From the NCBI RefSeq assembly GCF_000455345.1, contig NZ_HG315690.1, forward strand, positions 1,563,360 to 1,627,359: DNA of 64,000 bases, read 5' to 3'. Below the pieces are notes generated by a model. That model was not told the origin of the DNA and ran no database searches. It was given only the letters and a program-made list of their open reading frames with translations. Positions 34,351 to 43,511 of this stretch are shown here, one piece after another (within the stretch, counting starts at the first letter, position 1; every line of letters starts with the position of its first letter). The DNA is from Halopiger goleimassiliensis (GTDB lineage Archaea > Halobacteriota > Halobacteria > Halobacteriales > Natrialbaceae). The position numbers and the translations under genes are program-made.

Positions 34351-35919
34351 ATGGAGTGGTGGAGCCCCGCGTCGTACCGGCCGACCAAACCCGAACTAGC
34401 GGTGTTCGTCTCGGGAGTCACGAGTATGGGTATCGAGATTCTCGCGGTCAGAATCGTCGCGCCGCAGTTCGGCTCCCACATCTACACGGTCGGGGGTATT
34501 CTCACGGTGCTTCTGGCCGCGCTGAGCCTGGGCTACTGGCAGGGTGGCAAGCGCGCCGACACGGCGACGAACAGGGAGATGAGCTGGCTCATGCTGGCCA
34601 CCGCGGTCTACATCGCGGTCGTCGTCTACGCGAGCGATCTGCTGGTCTCGTACACGTCGACGCTGGCGTTGCCGCCCGAGTACGCCTCGTTACCGGCTGT
34701 GATCGTGCTCTTCGGCCCGCCGACGTACCTGCTCGGATTTATCAGCCCGTACGCGGCCGAACTCTCCCGGAAAGTCGGCACCGGCGAAGCCTCGGGCCAC
34801 GTCTACGCGCTCGGGACGATCGGCAGCATCGTCGGGTCGGGCGCGACGACGTTCGTCTTCATCCCCGCGATGACCGTCGACGGGATCGGCCTGCTGTTCG
34901 GCTTCGCGCTCGTGGCGACGGCGCTCGTCCTCCTCTCTCCGTCACTCCCCCGGCGGCCGGTCGTCGCCGCCGTCGTCGTCTCCGTCGCGCTCGTCGGTGC
35001 GGCCGGCGCGACGCCGATCGACGCCGATTACCGGGGTGACGTCGTCTACGAGACCCAGACGCCACACCAGCAACTCGAGATCGTCGACGACGGGACCGAA
35101 CGGACCATGTACCTCGACGGCTCCCGGCACAGCGCGATCGACCTCGAGAACCCCGACCGCCACGTCTTCACCTACACGAAGTACTTCCACCTGCCGATGT
35201 TGCTGACCGACGACGTCGAGGACGTCGACCGGGTGCTGTTCGTCGGCGGCGGGGGGTACACGGGACCGCAGGACTTCCTCGAGCAGTACGACGTCGAGGT
35301 GGACGTCGTCGAGATCGATCCCGCGGTGACAGCGGCCGCCGAGGAGTACTTCGGGTTCGACGCCGACCACGAGGACGTCACGGTCTACGACGAGGACGCC
35401 CGTCAGTACCTCCAGCGGACTGACGAGACCTACGACGTAATCGTCCTGGACGCGTTCAAGCAGGATCAGGTGCCGTTTCACCTGACGACCCAGGAGTTCA
35501 TGCAGGTCGCTTCGGATCGGCTGACCGACGACGGGGTTCTCCAGGCCAACGTGATTAGCGCACCCAGCGGCTCCGCCGCCGAGTTCTACCACGCTCAAGA
35601 ACGGACGATGGCGTCCGTCTTCGCCGACACCCACAGTTTCCGTACCTCGGACTCACACTCGATCCAGAACATCCAGGTCGTCGCGACGAAGACGCCGACG
35701 TCGTTCTCCGAGGCCGAACTGCGCGAGCGAAACGATCCGCGGGACCTGGGGGTCGACCTCGAGGGGGCCATCGACAACCGACTGCCCGATCCCGACGCCG
35801 ACGATGCGCCGATCCTCACCGACGACCGCGGCGAGGTCGACAGCCTACTCGACCCGATGTTCGGCCAGCGCTACGTCATCGAGGAGACCGACGGCGAATC
35901 GGTCGAAGCACCCGCCTGA
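34351..35919 (+). CDS. Membrane protein with spermidine synthase-like C-terminal domain (522 aa)
   Basis: The N-terminal half (about 1-220) has seven to eight membrane helices, beginning LAVFVSGVTSMGIEILAVRI. The C-terminal half (about 230-480) is a Rossmann-type polyamine aminopropyltransferase-like fold: VLFVGGGGYTGPQDFL (nucleotide-binding glycine loop), DVVEIDPAVTAAAEEYF, and DVIVLDAFKQDQVPFHLTTQ. Fused spermine/spermidine synthase-like membrane proteins are widespread, but their substrate is often unclear. Whether this one makes a polyamine cannot be told. The gatekeeper region lacks an obvious canonical motif. Confidence 0.85.
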   Translation: MEWWSPASYRPTKPELAVFVSGVTSMGIEILAVRIVAPQFGSHIYTVGGILTVLLAALSLGYWQGGKRADTATNREMSWLMLATAVYIAVVVYASDLLVSYTSTLALPPEYASLPAVIVLFGPPTYLLGFISPYAAELSRKVGTGEASGHVYALGTIGSIVGSGATTFVFIPAMTVDGIGLLFGFALVATALVLLSPSLPRRPVVAAVVVSVALVGAAGATPIDADYRGDVVYETQTPHQQLEIVDDGTERTMYLDGSRHSAIDLENPDRHVFTYTKYFHLPMLLTDDVEDVDRVLFVGGGGYTGPQDFLEQYDVEVDVVEIDPAVTAAAEEYFGFDADHEDVTVYDEDARQYLQRTDETYDVIVLDAFKQDQVPFHLTTQEFMQVASDRLTDDGVLQANVISAPSGSAAEFYHAQERTMASVFADTHSFRTSDSHSIQNIQVVATKTPTSFSEAELRERNDPRDLGVDLEGAIDNRLPDPDADDAPILTDDRGEVDSLLDPMFGQRYVIEETDGESVEAPA

Positions 35920-36495
35920 GAAATCCACCGACAGTCGTTCGTGCGGTTCGGAGCCACTCGTTTACAGCGACGGGCGAAACCGGTCGGAAGGCTATGGGTA
36001 CCATTTCTCGGAAACCGATCACGCGCAGTGCACGCTACGTAGTTCGTGGCGGTTCGTGGCGGCTCGACCTTTTCGCATGCACAATACATATGGAAACATT
36101 CTATAACTGAAAAGGGTGTGAATTATGATTGTTTTCGTCCAGATCGCGGAACTGTGGTTCTCTCACTTCCAAAACGGGCTATATCCACATCATGGCGGCA
36201 ATATATGGGGATTCATCGAAGTGGCGGATTCGTAGTGAACGTCTCAGACGACGTCTTGGAACGACGGACGGGCCACAACTTGATGGCAGCAAGAACCTAT
36301 TCACAGGGCAATATACGCTGTTTCTCGATCTCTTTTCTCAATTCTGGTCTCAACTTGGCTAAATAGTTCGGTAGATAACACATCAAATCTAAAAGTATCC
36401 TATATTCCATAGTGGTTTTGGAGAGCAGTAGGGGTGGTGTTGCCTCGAGCGAACCAAATTACAGCCATACGGCCGTAAATCATCGGCGGAAAAAC
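35920..36495. other. 576-bp gene-poor, AT-rich gap
   Basis: From about 36060 to 36450 the sequence is clearly more AT-rich than its surroundings. It holds only short frames (at most about 105 codons) lacking haloarchaeal acidity or any recognisable domain. TTCGTGGCGG is tandemly repeated near 36043-36062. I see no gene. It borders the sugar island on its left. Confidence 0.5.
36459..36478 (-). terminator. Possible terminator hairpin behind the TrmB-type regulator
   Basis: Stem TTACAGCC (36459-36466) with GGCCGTAA (36471-36478), one mismatch, loop ATAC. It starts 18 bp beyond the regulator stop. Read on the minus strand the stem is followed by TTTGG. Archaeal termination relies mainly on T-runs, so support is modest. 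Confidence 0.35.
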
Positions 36496-37560
36496 TCAGA
36501 CGGGGTCGGGGAGTTCGATCCCCTCGACGGTGATGATCTCGGCCTCGACGTCCTCGTAGACGGCACCCCAGCCGCCGATCGTGTACTCCCGGTCGCCAGC
36601 GTCGACGACCAGCGTCGCGTAGCCCGATAGTTCCGTCACCGTGGGGTCGCGGGACGGCGGCCGTCCCTCGGCGGCCGCGATATAGGTGAGTTCGCCGCGG
36701 ACCTCCGTGTACTCGCCGGACTGGGGATCCTGTCCGAGAACGCGGACGTCGATCGTCGCGCCGTCGTGCCACAGGGAGACGACGTCGATGATGAACCCCT
36801 CGATACTGATGTAGGTCGGCGGCTGATCGGGGTCAGCGTAGCGTCGTTCGCAGGGTAGCCACATGAGCGTCAGGTAGAACCAGTGCAACACCAGCGTCAG
36901 GATGTCGTCGTTGATGACGATGCCGTACGGTTCCCCGTGATGGACCGCCGGTGCGAAGAACGCCCGTCTCCTGTCGACGACCGCGAGGAACGGTCCGGGA
37001 AGGTTGCGCCAGCGAACCTGCAGGACGCCGGTCGTGCTCGGATCGATGGAGCGGCCGTCCCCACAGAGGGTCAGCCACGTCATGACGCCCCGGTCGGTGG
37101 CCTCCCGGAGCGCCGGCTGGAGTTGCTCGAGTTGTTCGGGCGTCGCCGCGACCTCGACGGAGACCTCGGCGTCGGCGATCGCGTCTCGAGCGTTCTCGAT
37201 GAGGCTCTCCCGGCGTTTGAGGACGTTGACCCGGTACTCCTGTGGGTCGGGCCGCTCCCAGCGGTCTTCGATCTCGTCCGCGGCGTCGGCGAGCATCTGG
37301 CTCTTCTCCCGTAGCTGACCGATAGCCTCCACGGGTTCCCTGGCCCGTGCGTGGAGTTTGTCCCGTTCGATCGTCTCGACGAACCCGCGGTCCTCCAGAC
37401 TGCGAACCGTCTCGTAGATCTGCGGGGCCGGGACCGACGACCGTTCGGCGACCGTGACGACGGGTGCCGAGCCGACCTCCAGTAGCGTCAGGTAAGCGTC
37501 GATCTCGTACTCCGTAAGCCCGCTTTCCCCGAGAGCGCGGCGCAACGTGTTCGTATCCAT
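36496..37560 (-). CDS. TrmB-family sugar-responsive transcriptional regulator (354 aa)
   Basis: The N-terminal winged helix (about 1-80) reads LTEYEIDAYLTLLEVGSA then VPAPQIYETVRSLEDRGFVE, the TrmB-type DNA-binding domain. A short coiled linker (about 90-115) leads to a C-terminal sugar-binding domain (about 120-354, ending GGWGAVYEDVEAEIITVEGI). TrmB proteins bind a sugar and repress or activate transport and metabolic genes. The neighbouring beta-glucosidase and ABC transporter are the obvious targets. The start at 37560 (MDTNTLRRAL) opens on the HTH. Confidence 0.9.
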   Translation of the reverse strand: MDTNTLRRALGESGLTEYEIDAYLTLLEVGSAPVVTVAERSSVPAPQIYETVRSLEDRGFVETIERDKLHARAREPVEAIGQLREKSQMLADAADEIEDRWERPDPQEYRVNVLKRRESLIENARDAIADAEVSVEVAATPEQLEQLQPALREATDRGVMTWLTLCGDGRSIDPSTTGVLQVRWRNLPGPFLAVVDRRRAFFAPAVHHGEPYGIVINDDILTLVLHWFYLTLMWLPCERRYADPDQPPTYISIEGFIIDVVSLWHDGATIDVRVLGQDPQSGEYTEVRGELTYIAAAEGRPPSRDPTVTELSGYATLVVDAGDREYTIGGWGAVYEDVEAEIITVEGIELPDPV

Positions 37561-37803
37561 ACACAACCGATGACACCGCGTCCTCAAAATTGTTCCCCTC
37601 GGGCGGATCTCCCCGTACCGGCCGACAAACAACTCTGCCGACACGTCCACGAAAAGTAATGAGTGATAGAAATCGCCCGAAAGCAACGGGTCGAATGAAA
37701 ATTCGCGTCTAGTAATAGCGGTACAAAACAACTCAGTGAGAGGAGTGGTGGAGTCGAGACAGCATTCGTTCGCATCGCTTCCGAACGACGATTGAAAAGG
37801 GGG

Positions 37804-40014
37804 TCAGTAGGTCGAGTCGACCTCGAGCGTCGCCGACTGCTCACCGCAGAAAAGGCGGAAGGTTCCCGGTTCGACCGTTCGGCGTCCGTCCTCGTCGACG
37901 ACGCCCAGCGCCCGGTTGGGAACCGTCAGGTCCACGGTCGTCGTCTCGCCGGCCTCGAGGGACACCTTGTCGAAGGCGACGTGTTCGCGGACGGGTCGGA
38001 CGCGGGAGGCGACCTCGTCGCGCAGGAACAGATCGAGCGCTCGAGCGCCGGCGCGGTCGCCGACGTTCGCGACGGTCACGGACGCGGTGACGTCCTCGCC
38101 GGGACCGATCACGTCGTCGGCGACGGCGACGTCGCGGATCTCGAACTCGGTGTAGCTCAGCCCGTGGCCGAACGGGAAGAGCGGATCGTAGGAGTCGGGA
38201 TGCTCGTCGTCGCCGATCGGCGTCGGGTGAGCCAACTGATCGAAGTGCGAGGGGAGATGAGCGGTCGATCGAGGGACGGTGATCGGCAGTCGACCCGAGG
38301 GGTTGTGGACCCCGAACAGGGTCTCGGCGATGGCCGTTCCGCCCTCGCTGCCCGGGTAGTAGGACATGAGAACGGCCGGAATCTTCTCGGCGGCCCACTC
38401 GATCGCCAGGGGTCGCCCTGTGATCAACACGAGAACGGTCGGCGTCCCCGTCTCGTGAAGTCGCTCGAGGAGGGTCCGCTGGGCGTCGGGCAGTTCGAGT
38501 TCCGTCCGCGTAGGGAACGCGCCCGTCTCGCCCGCGATCTCCTGGGGTCCGAACTCGTGGTAGTACCAGTTCTCGCCGAGCGCCACCACCGCGGCGTCCG
38601 CGTCGGTGGCGGCATCGACGGCGGCGTCGACGTCGTCCGGTTTAGCGATCCCGGCACCGCGCTCGTACCGAACCGTGGTATGATCGGAAACGACGGACTG
38701 GACGCCCTCGAGGAGGGTGGTGCCGGCGTCCGGTTCGGGCTCCTGGACGCTCCAGCCGCCGAGCTGGTTGCGGAGCGAGTCGGCGTTTGGCCCGGCGACG
38801 AGTATTTCGTCGAGGCCGGGATCGAGCGGCAGAACGCCGTCGTTTTTCAGCAGGGTCTGTGACTCGCGGGCCGCCTTGCGGGCTGTACGCCGGTGCTCCT
38901 CGGTGCCGACGATCTCCGGGGCCGAGACGGGATCCACGTAGGGGTCTTCGAAGAGTCCGAGGTCGATCTTGAGCCGGAGGATGCGCCGGACGGCGTCGTC
39001 GATCCGCGCTTCGGAGAGCTCGCCGCTCTCGACGAGGTCCCGGAGATGCTCGGCGTACTCCGCGCGCCCGATCGAGATGGAGTCGAGGCCCGCCTCCACC
39101 GAGCGACGTGCGGAGTCGCGCTGGTCACGGGTCACGCCGTGGTCTTCGTGGAGGTGGTCGACGCCACCCCAGTCGGAGACGACCGGGCCGTCGAAACAGA
39201 GCCGTTCGCGTAACAGCTCGGTCAGTAGTCGTTTCGAGCCGTGAGCGGGATCGCCGTTGACAGCGTTGTAACAGGGCATCACGATCGACGCACCCGCATC
39301 GATCGCCGCCTCGAACGGCGGCAGGAAGTCCCGGTACAGCGTCGCCTGCGAGCACTCGACGGCACCGGTGTCCTCCCCGCCGGTGGGATCGCCGTAGGCC
39401 GGGAAGTGTTTGATCGTCGCGGCGACGCGGTCGCCATCACTCGATTCGAGGCCGCGAATCGTCTCGGAAGCGAACTCCCGACAGAGGAGCGTACTCTCGC
39501 CGAACGTCTCGAACGTCCGGCCCCACCGCGGATCGCGGACGACGTCGCCCGTCGGGCCGTAGTTGACGGTCGCACCCGTCGCGCGCATCTCCGTCGCCGT
39601 CACGGTACCCGCAGTGCGTGCGAGGGCAGGGTTGCGGGTCGCCGCGATACCCAGTCCGTGGGGAAAGACGGCGGCGTGGTCGACGTACGCGTGACCGTGG
39701 ACGGCGTCGACAGGGAGCAACAGCGGAATACCGTGATCGGTCTCTTCGATCGCGGTTCGTTGCATCTCGTTGGCCACTTCGGCGACGCGTTCCGGATCGT
39801 GGAACCAGGAGACGCCGATACCGAAGGCTGCAACCGTCCCGAGGTTGGCCTCCTTGACCAACGTCTTGGCGTCTGCTACCGTAACGTCCTCGCCCATCGA
39901 CCCGATCCACGTGCCGACCAGCTGGCCGACCTTCTCCTCGAGCGTCAGATCCTCCAGAATCGATTCTGGGTCGCGGACGACAGTCTCCGTCCCATCGACT
40001 CCTTGGCGAGCCAT
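37804..40014 (-). CDS. Glycoside hydrolase family 3 beta-glucosidase-like enzyme (736 aa)
   Basis: Domains: N-terminal barrel (about 1-330), alpha/beta sandwich (about 370-590) and fibronectin III-like domain (about 640-736). The nucleophile is D281 in VVSDWGGVDHL. Conserved family text includes LLLPVDAVHGHAY, NYGPTGDVVRDPRWGR and IKHFPAYGDPTGG. No signal peptide is present, so it acts in the cytoplasm on imported oligosaccharides or glucosides. Its start lies 222 bp from the divergent transporter operon. Which beta-linked sugar it takes cannot be read from sequence. Confidence 0.92.
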   Translation of the reverse strand: MARQGVDGTETVVRDPESILEDLTLEEKVGQLVGTWIGSMGEDVTVADAKTLVKEANLGTVAAFGIGVSWFHDPERVAEVANEMQRTAIEETDHGIPLLLPVDAVHGHAYVDHAAVFPHGLGIAATRNPALARTAGTVTATEMRATGATVNYGPTGDVVRDPRWGRTFETFGESTLLCREFASETIRGLESSDGDRVAATIKHFPAYGDPTGGEDTGAVECSQATLYRDFLPPFEAAIDAGASIVMPCYNAVNGDPAHGSKRLLTELLRERLCFDGPVVSDWGGVDHLHEDHGVTRDQRDSARRSVEAGLDSISIGRAEYAEHLRDLVESGELSEARIDDAVRRILRLKIDLGLFEDPYVDPVSAPEIVGTEEHRRTARKAARESQTLLKNDGVLPLDPGLDEILVAGPNADSLRNQLGGWSVQEPEPDAGTTLLEGVQSVVSDHTTVRYERGAGIAKPDDVDAAVDAATDADAAVVALGENWYYHEFGPQEIAGETGAFPTRTELELPDAQRTLLERLHETGTPTVLVLITGRPLAIEWAAEKIPAVLMSYYPGSEGGTAIAETLFGVHNPSGRLPITVPRSTAHLPSHFDQLAHPTPIGDDEHPDSYDPLFPFGHGLSYTEFEIRDVAVADDVIGPGEDVTASVTVANVGDRAGARALDLFLRDEVASRVRPVREHVAFDKVSLEAGETTTVDLTVPNRALGVVDEDGRRTVEPGTFRLFCGEQSATLEVDSTY

Positions 40015-40189
40015 ACAGAATACATCACAACCCGGAAAATAAATACTGCGGTCACGGAATCGGTTCCCTCACGCGCGAACGCGGACAAATAGGTTACTTC
40101 GTGGACGGGACGGAATTCGGTCGCTCGTCGCCTCCGGTCTGCGGGCGCTGTGCGTGACCCACGACTGGTCTGGGTTGGTGAATGATCTA

Positions 40190-40212
40190 TCCTGAAACAG
40201 GAAGTTTTATCA
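40190..40212 (+). promoter_or_regulatory. Promoter of the sugar ABC operon with inverted repeat
   Basis: TCCTG (40190-40194), AAA, CAGGA (40198-40202) directly precedes the TATA-like GTTTTATCA (40204-40212); the ATG is at 40237. The inverted repeat occupies the BRE position, a usual place for regulator binding. The nearby TrmB-type protein is the natural candidate. Confidence 0.5.
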
Positions 40213-40236
40213 TGTAGCCCCTACTCGGGACCGTGT

Positions 40237-41583
40237 ATGTCACGTGGGTGTGACTCCACCGTATCGCGACGACAACTCGTGAGTGCACTGGGCGCAGGGA
40301 CGACGGCTGCGATGCTGGCCGGCTGTGTGGGAATCGGCGAGGAGGGAGAGGAAGGATCCGTCGGTGTTCCGGAGGACGCCGACCTCGCCGACAGCCTGCT
40401 CATCTGGAGCCTCGGGACCCAGCCCGAAGGCCTCGAGGTAGTCAAAGAACGGTACCTGGAGGAGACGGGCGACGACGTCGAGTTCGACATTCAGGAACTC
40501 GGGTACGACGAACTCCACGACTCCCAGCAGGCGTCGATCGCCAGCGGCAGCGGGGGTCCCGACATCGGCGCCTACGAGGGGCGCTGGACGAACCAGCTCG
40601 TCGGTACCGGGGGCCTCGTCAACCTCGAGAACCAGATCGACCAGGAGACCGAAGACGCGATGGTCGACTGGACGTGGGACATGGTCTCTGACGACACCGG
40701 CGACGGTCGGTACGGACTACCGATCGACATCGCGCCGGTCGTGACCTTCTACAACCGCGAGATCTACGACGAGATCGGGATCACGCCGGAGGACATCGAG
40801 ACCTACGACGACTTCATCGAGTACGCCGACGAACTGCCCGAAGACGCCAACTGGATGGGTATCGGCAGCGGCGTCCTCGAGTGGCGCTGGGAGATGTTGC
40901 TTCGCCAGCAGGGCGGCGAAGCCTACGACGAGGAAGGGAACCTGATGATCAACACGGAAGAGACGCGCCGCGCAGCCGAGATCATCAAGGAACTGTACGA
41001 TACCGGCACCGCGACCGACACCGAGGAGTTCACCGAACCCTGGGTGACCGGTCTCCAGGAGAACCGGATCGCGACGGTCACCAGCGGCGCGTGGATGGCC
41101 GGCTCACTGATCGACACGGTGCCGGACATGGAGGGCCAGTGGGGGATTCACCGACCCCCTGCAGTCACCGAGGGCGGCAACCGTGCGACGAACCACGGCG
41201 GTTCCAACCTCATCATCCCCGCCCACAAGGACGAGGAGACGATCGCTCGAGCCTGGGACTTCATGGAGTTCGCGCTGACCAACGAGGAGCAGATGATGAC
41301 GATCGCCCGCGAGGCCGGCATCTTCCCGCCGCTCGAGGCGACTTACGACGACGAGTGGTGGGAGCAGGAACAGGAGTTCTTCGGCGGCGATACCTACGAG
41401 GAGATCGTCGACCTCGCGACGGAGATTCCGACGATGCGCATGATCTCGGACCACCGCGAGGTCTACGAGCGGATGGGCGATTTCATCGCCGACTACGTCA
41501 ACGACGGGTACGACTCCGCCGAAGAAATGGCCGCAGACGCCGAGGAAACGCTCGCAAACGACCTCGGCCGGGACGTCGCGTGA
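40237..41583 (+). CDS. Sugar ABC transporter, solute-binding lipoprotein (448 aa)
   Basis: Tat lipoprotein signal: twin arginine in VSRRQLVSALGAG and lipobox LAGC (Cys at about residue 29), then an acidic linker. The mature part is a family 1 solute-binding protein (MalE/UgpB-like), with WSLGTQPEGLEVVKERYLEE near the start and EGGNRATNHGGSNLIIPAHK in the hinge region. It is anchored outside the membrane and hands sugar to the two permeases that follow. First gene of the operon; divergent from the GH3 gene. Confidence 0.93.
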   Translation: MSRGCDSTVSRRQLVSALGAGTTAAMLAGCVGIGEEGEEGSVGVPEDADLADSLLIWSLGTQPEGLEVVKERYLEETGDDVEFDIQELGYDELHDSQQASIASGSGGPDIGAYEGRWTNQLVGTGGLVNLENQIDQETEDAMVDWTWDMVSDDTGDGRYGLPIDIAPVVTFYNREIYDEIGITPEDIETYDDFIEYADELPEDANWMGIGSGVLEWRWEMLLRQQGGEAYDEEGNLMINTEETRRAAEIIKELYDTGTATDTEEFTEPWVTGLQENRIATVTSGAWMAGSLIDTVPDMEGQWGIHRPPAVTEGGNRATNHGGSNLIIPAHKDEETIARAWDFMEFALTNEEQMMTIAREAGIFPPLEATYDDEWWEQEQEFFGGDTYEEIVDLATEIPTMRMISDHREVYERMGDFIADYVNDGYDSAEEMAADAEETLANDLGRDVA

Positions 41584-41586
41584 GAC

Positions 41587-42579
41587 ATGTCGTTACGGGA
41601 CAAGCGACGCGTTCAGGCGATCAAAACGCGCGTCCGGACGACCCGCAACGGGCTCCGAGATGCGTTGCCGAGCTTCCCGGGCGTCCCGTACCTGTACATC
41701 CTCCCGTTCTACGTGCTGTTCGCGCTGTTCATGGCGTTCCCAGTCGCGTACACGCTCTACCTCTCGTTCTTCGAGTACAACGGGCCGGGATCGGGGTACG
41801 TCCTCGAGTTCGACTTCGGCCTCTTCCAGACCGGGATTCCACGGATCTCGAACCTCGAGTTCGTCGGGCTGTCGAACTACCAGTGGGTGTTCAGCAACGG
41901 GCAGTTCATCCAGTCGGTCGAGAACACGGTCGTCATCACGCTGTTGCAGATGCCGCTGATGGTGATCGTCGCCCTGCTGGTCGCGTTGTTCCTCAACGCC
42001 CAGTTCGTGAAGTACTCGGGGTACTTCCGGACGGCGATCGCGCTACCGGTCACGGCGAACTACGTCGCCTACTCCGCGATCTTCCTGGTGATGTTCGCGG
42101 AGAACTTCGGGTTCATCAACTACATGCTCGGAGCGATCGGACTGCCGACGATCCCGTGGCGAACCGACGGCCTCTGGGCGAAAATCTCCCTGGCGTTATC
42201 GCTGGACTGGCGCTGGATGGGGTACAACATGCTCATCCTCTTCGCCGGTCTCCAGGGGATCGACAGACGGCTCTACGAGGCCGCCGAGATCGACGGCGCA
42301 GGCCGGTGGGAGAAGTTCCGCTACGTCACGCTTCCACAGTTGCGTCCGATCCTGCTGTTCGTGATCGTCCTCTCGACGATCGGCTCCCTGCAACTGTTCT
42401 CCGAGCCGATGATCATCACCGACGGGGGGCCGACCAACGAAACCTTAACGGTCGTGATGTACATGTACGAGGAGGCGTTCAGTCGATTCAACCTCGGAAG
42501 GGCGAGCGCGATCACGTACGTGCTCGTCGTGTTCGTCACCATCCTCGCGTACATCCAACTGAAAGTCGGAGGTGAGTAA
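41587..42579 (+). CDS. Sugar ABC transporter permease, MalF/UgpA type (330 aa)
   Basis: Six transmembrane helices, the first at about residues 38-60 (YLYILPFYVLFALFMAFPVA). The EAA loop that contacts the ATPase reads LYEAAEIDGAGRWEKFRYVT. It starts 3 bp after the binding-protein stop and is followed 2 bp later by the second permease, so the three are translated from one message. Confidence 0.93.
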   Translation: MSLRDKRRVQAIKTRVRTTRNGLRDALPSFPGVPYLYILPFYVLFALFMAFPVAYTLYLSFFEYNGPGSGYVLEFDFGLFQTGIPRISNLEFVGLSNYQWVFSNGQFIQSVENTVVITLLQMPLMVIVALLVALFLNAQFVKYSGYFRTAIALPVTANYVAYSAIFLVMFAENFGFINYMLGAIGLPTIPWRTDGLWAKISLALSLDWRWMGYNMLILFAGLQGIDRRLYEAAEIDGAGRWEKFRYVTLPQLRPILLFVIVLSTIGSLQLFSEPMIITDGGPTNETLTVVMYMYEEAFSRFNLGRASAITYVLVVFVTILAYIQLKVGGE

Positions 42580-42581
42580 CG

Positions 42582-43409
42582 ATGTCGACAACCACCAAGG
42601 AACCACTGCCAGTTCGATTCGCCGTCTACATTACGCTGCTCGTCATCGTCGTACTGACGTTCATCCCGCTGTACTGGATGGTCGTCGCGGCGTCGCTCCC
42701 ACAGGAAGAGTTCTTCACGCTGCCGCCGCGGCTCCTGCCGGGGTCGCACTTCTTCGAGAACCTCGCGGCGCTCGAGGAGCGGTTCCCGTACCTGCGAAGC
42801 GTCTGGAACAGCGTCTTCGTCGCGACCGTCTACACGGTCATCTCCGTGTTCCTGTGTGCGCTGGCCGGCTTCGCCTTCGCGAAGTACGAGTTCAAGTACC
42901 GGGAGCCGCTGTTTTACTTCATCCTCGCGACGCTCGTGTTGCCCGTCCAGATCATGGTCATCCCGATGTACCTGCTGATGGCCCAGTTCGGGCTGCTCGA
43001 CACCCACATCGCGTTGATCCTGCCGTTCCTCGCCAACCCCGTCGGGATCTTCCTGATGCGCCAGAGCATGCAGTCGATCCCCGACTCGTGGCTCGACGCA
43101 GCCCGCATCGACGGGGCCTCGGAGTTCCAGATCTTCTATCGCGTCGCGCTGCCCGCGATGAAGCCCATGCTGGCGGCGCTCGCGGTGATCCTCTTTATCT
43201 CCCAGTGGAACGCGTTCCTCTACCCGCTGGTGATCCTCGAGAGCGAGGAACTGTTCACCATCCCGCTGGCCATCGAGCGGCTGACGGGCCACCACCGCAT
43301 CTACTTCGACCAGATCATGACCGCGGCGAGCATCGCGATCATCCCGATGATCGTCCTGTTCCTGTGGCTGCAGGAACACTTCGTCCGCGGCTTCACCAAC
43401 TCGATGTAG
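42582..43409 (+). CDS. Sugar ABC transporter permease, MalG/UgpE type (275 aa)
   Basis: Six helices, opening LPVRFAVYITLLVIVVLTFI. EAA loop: SWLDAARIDGASEFQIFYRV. It pairs with the preceding permease to form the channel. The ATPase gene follows 102 bp later with its own TATA-like box. Confidence 0.93.
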   Translation: MSTTTKEPLPVRFAVYITLLVIVVLTFIPLYWMVVAASLPQEEFFTLPPRLLPGSHFFENLAALEERFPYLRSVWNSVFVATVYTVISVFLCALAGFAFAKYEFKYREPLFYFILATLVLPVQIMVIPMYLLMAQFGLLDTHIALILPFLANPVGIFLMRQSMQSIPDSWLDAARIDGASEFQIFYRVALPAMKPMLAALAVILFISQWNAFLYPLVILESEELFTIPLAIERLTGHHRIYFDQIMTAASIAIIPMIVLFLWLQEHFVRGFTNSM

Positions 43410-43476
43410 GTGGCGGTGGCTCCCTCTCCTTTCCAGTAGCAGTGATACGTTCGCATCCCCCGTGGTGAAACCCCAC

Positions 43477-43486
43477 ATATTAATAT
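43477..43486 (+). promoter_or_regulatory. TATA-like box before the ABC ATPase gene
   Basis: ATATTAATAT lies 26 bp before the start codon at 43512 (measured from its right edge) in an otherwise GC-rich gap. It suggests the ATPase can be transcribed separately from the permeases. Confidence 0.5.
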
Positions 43487-43511
43487 CATCAGCGGAGTAA
43501 GGGATGATCGA

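Noticed and set aside
36046-36366. Short plus-strand frames in the AT-rich gap as a small gene or IS remnant
   Set aside because: No recognisable transposase or other motif, and composition unlike haloarchaeal proteins. Left as non-coding.
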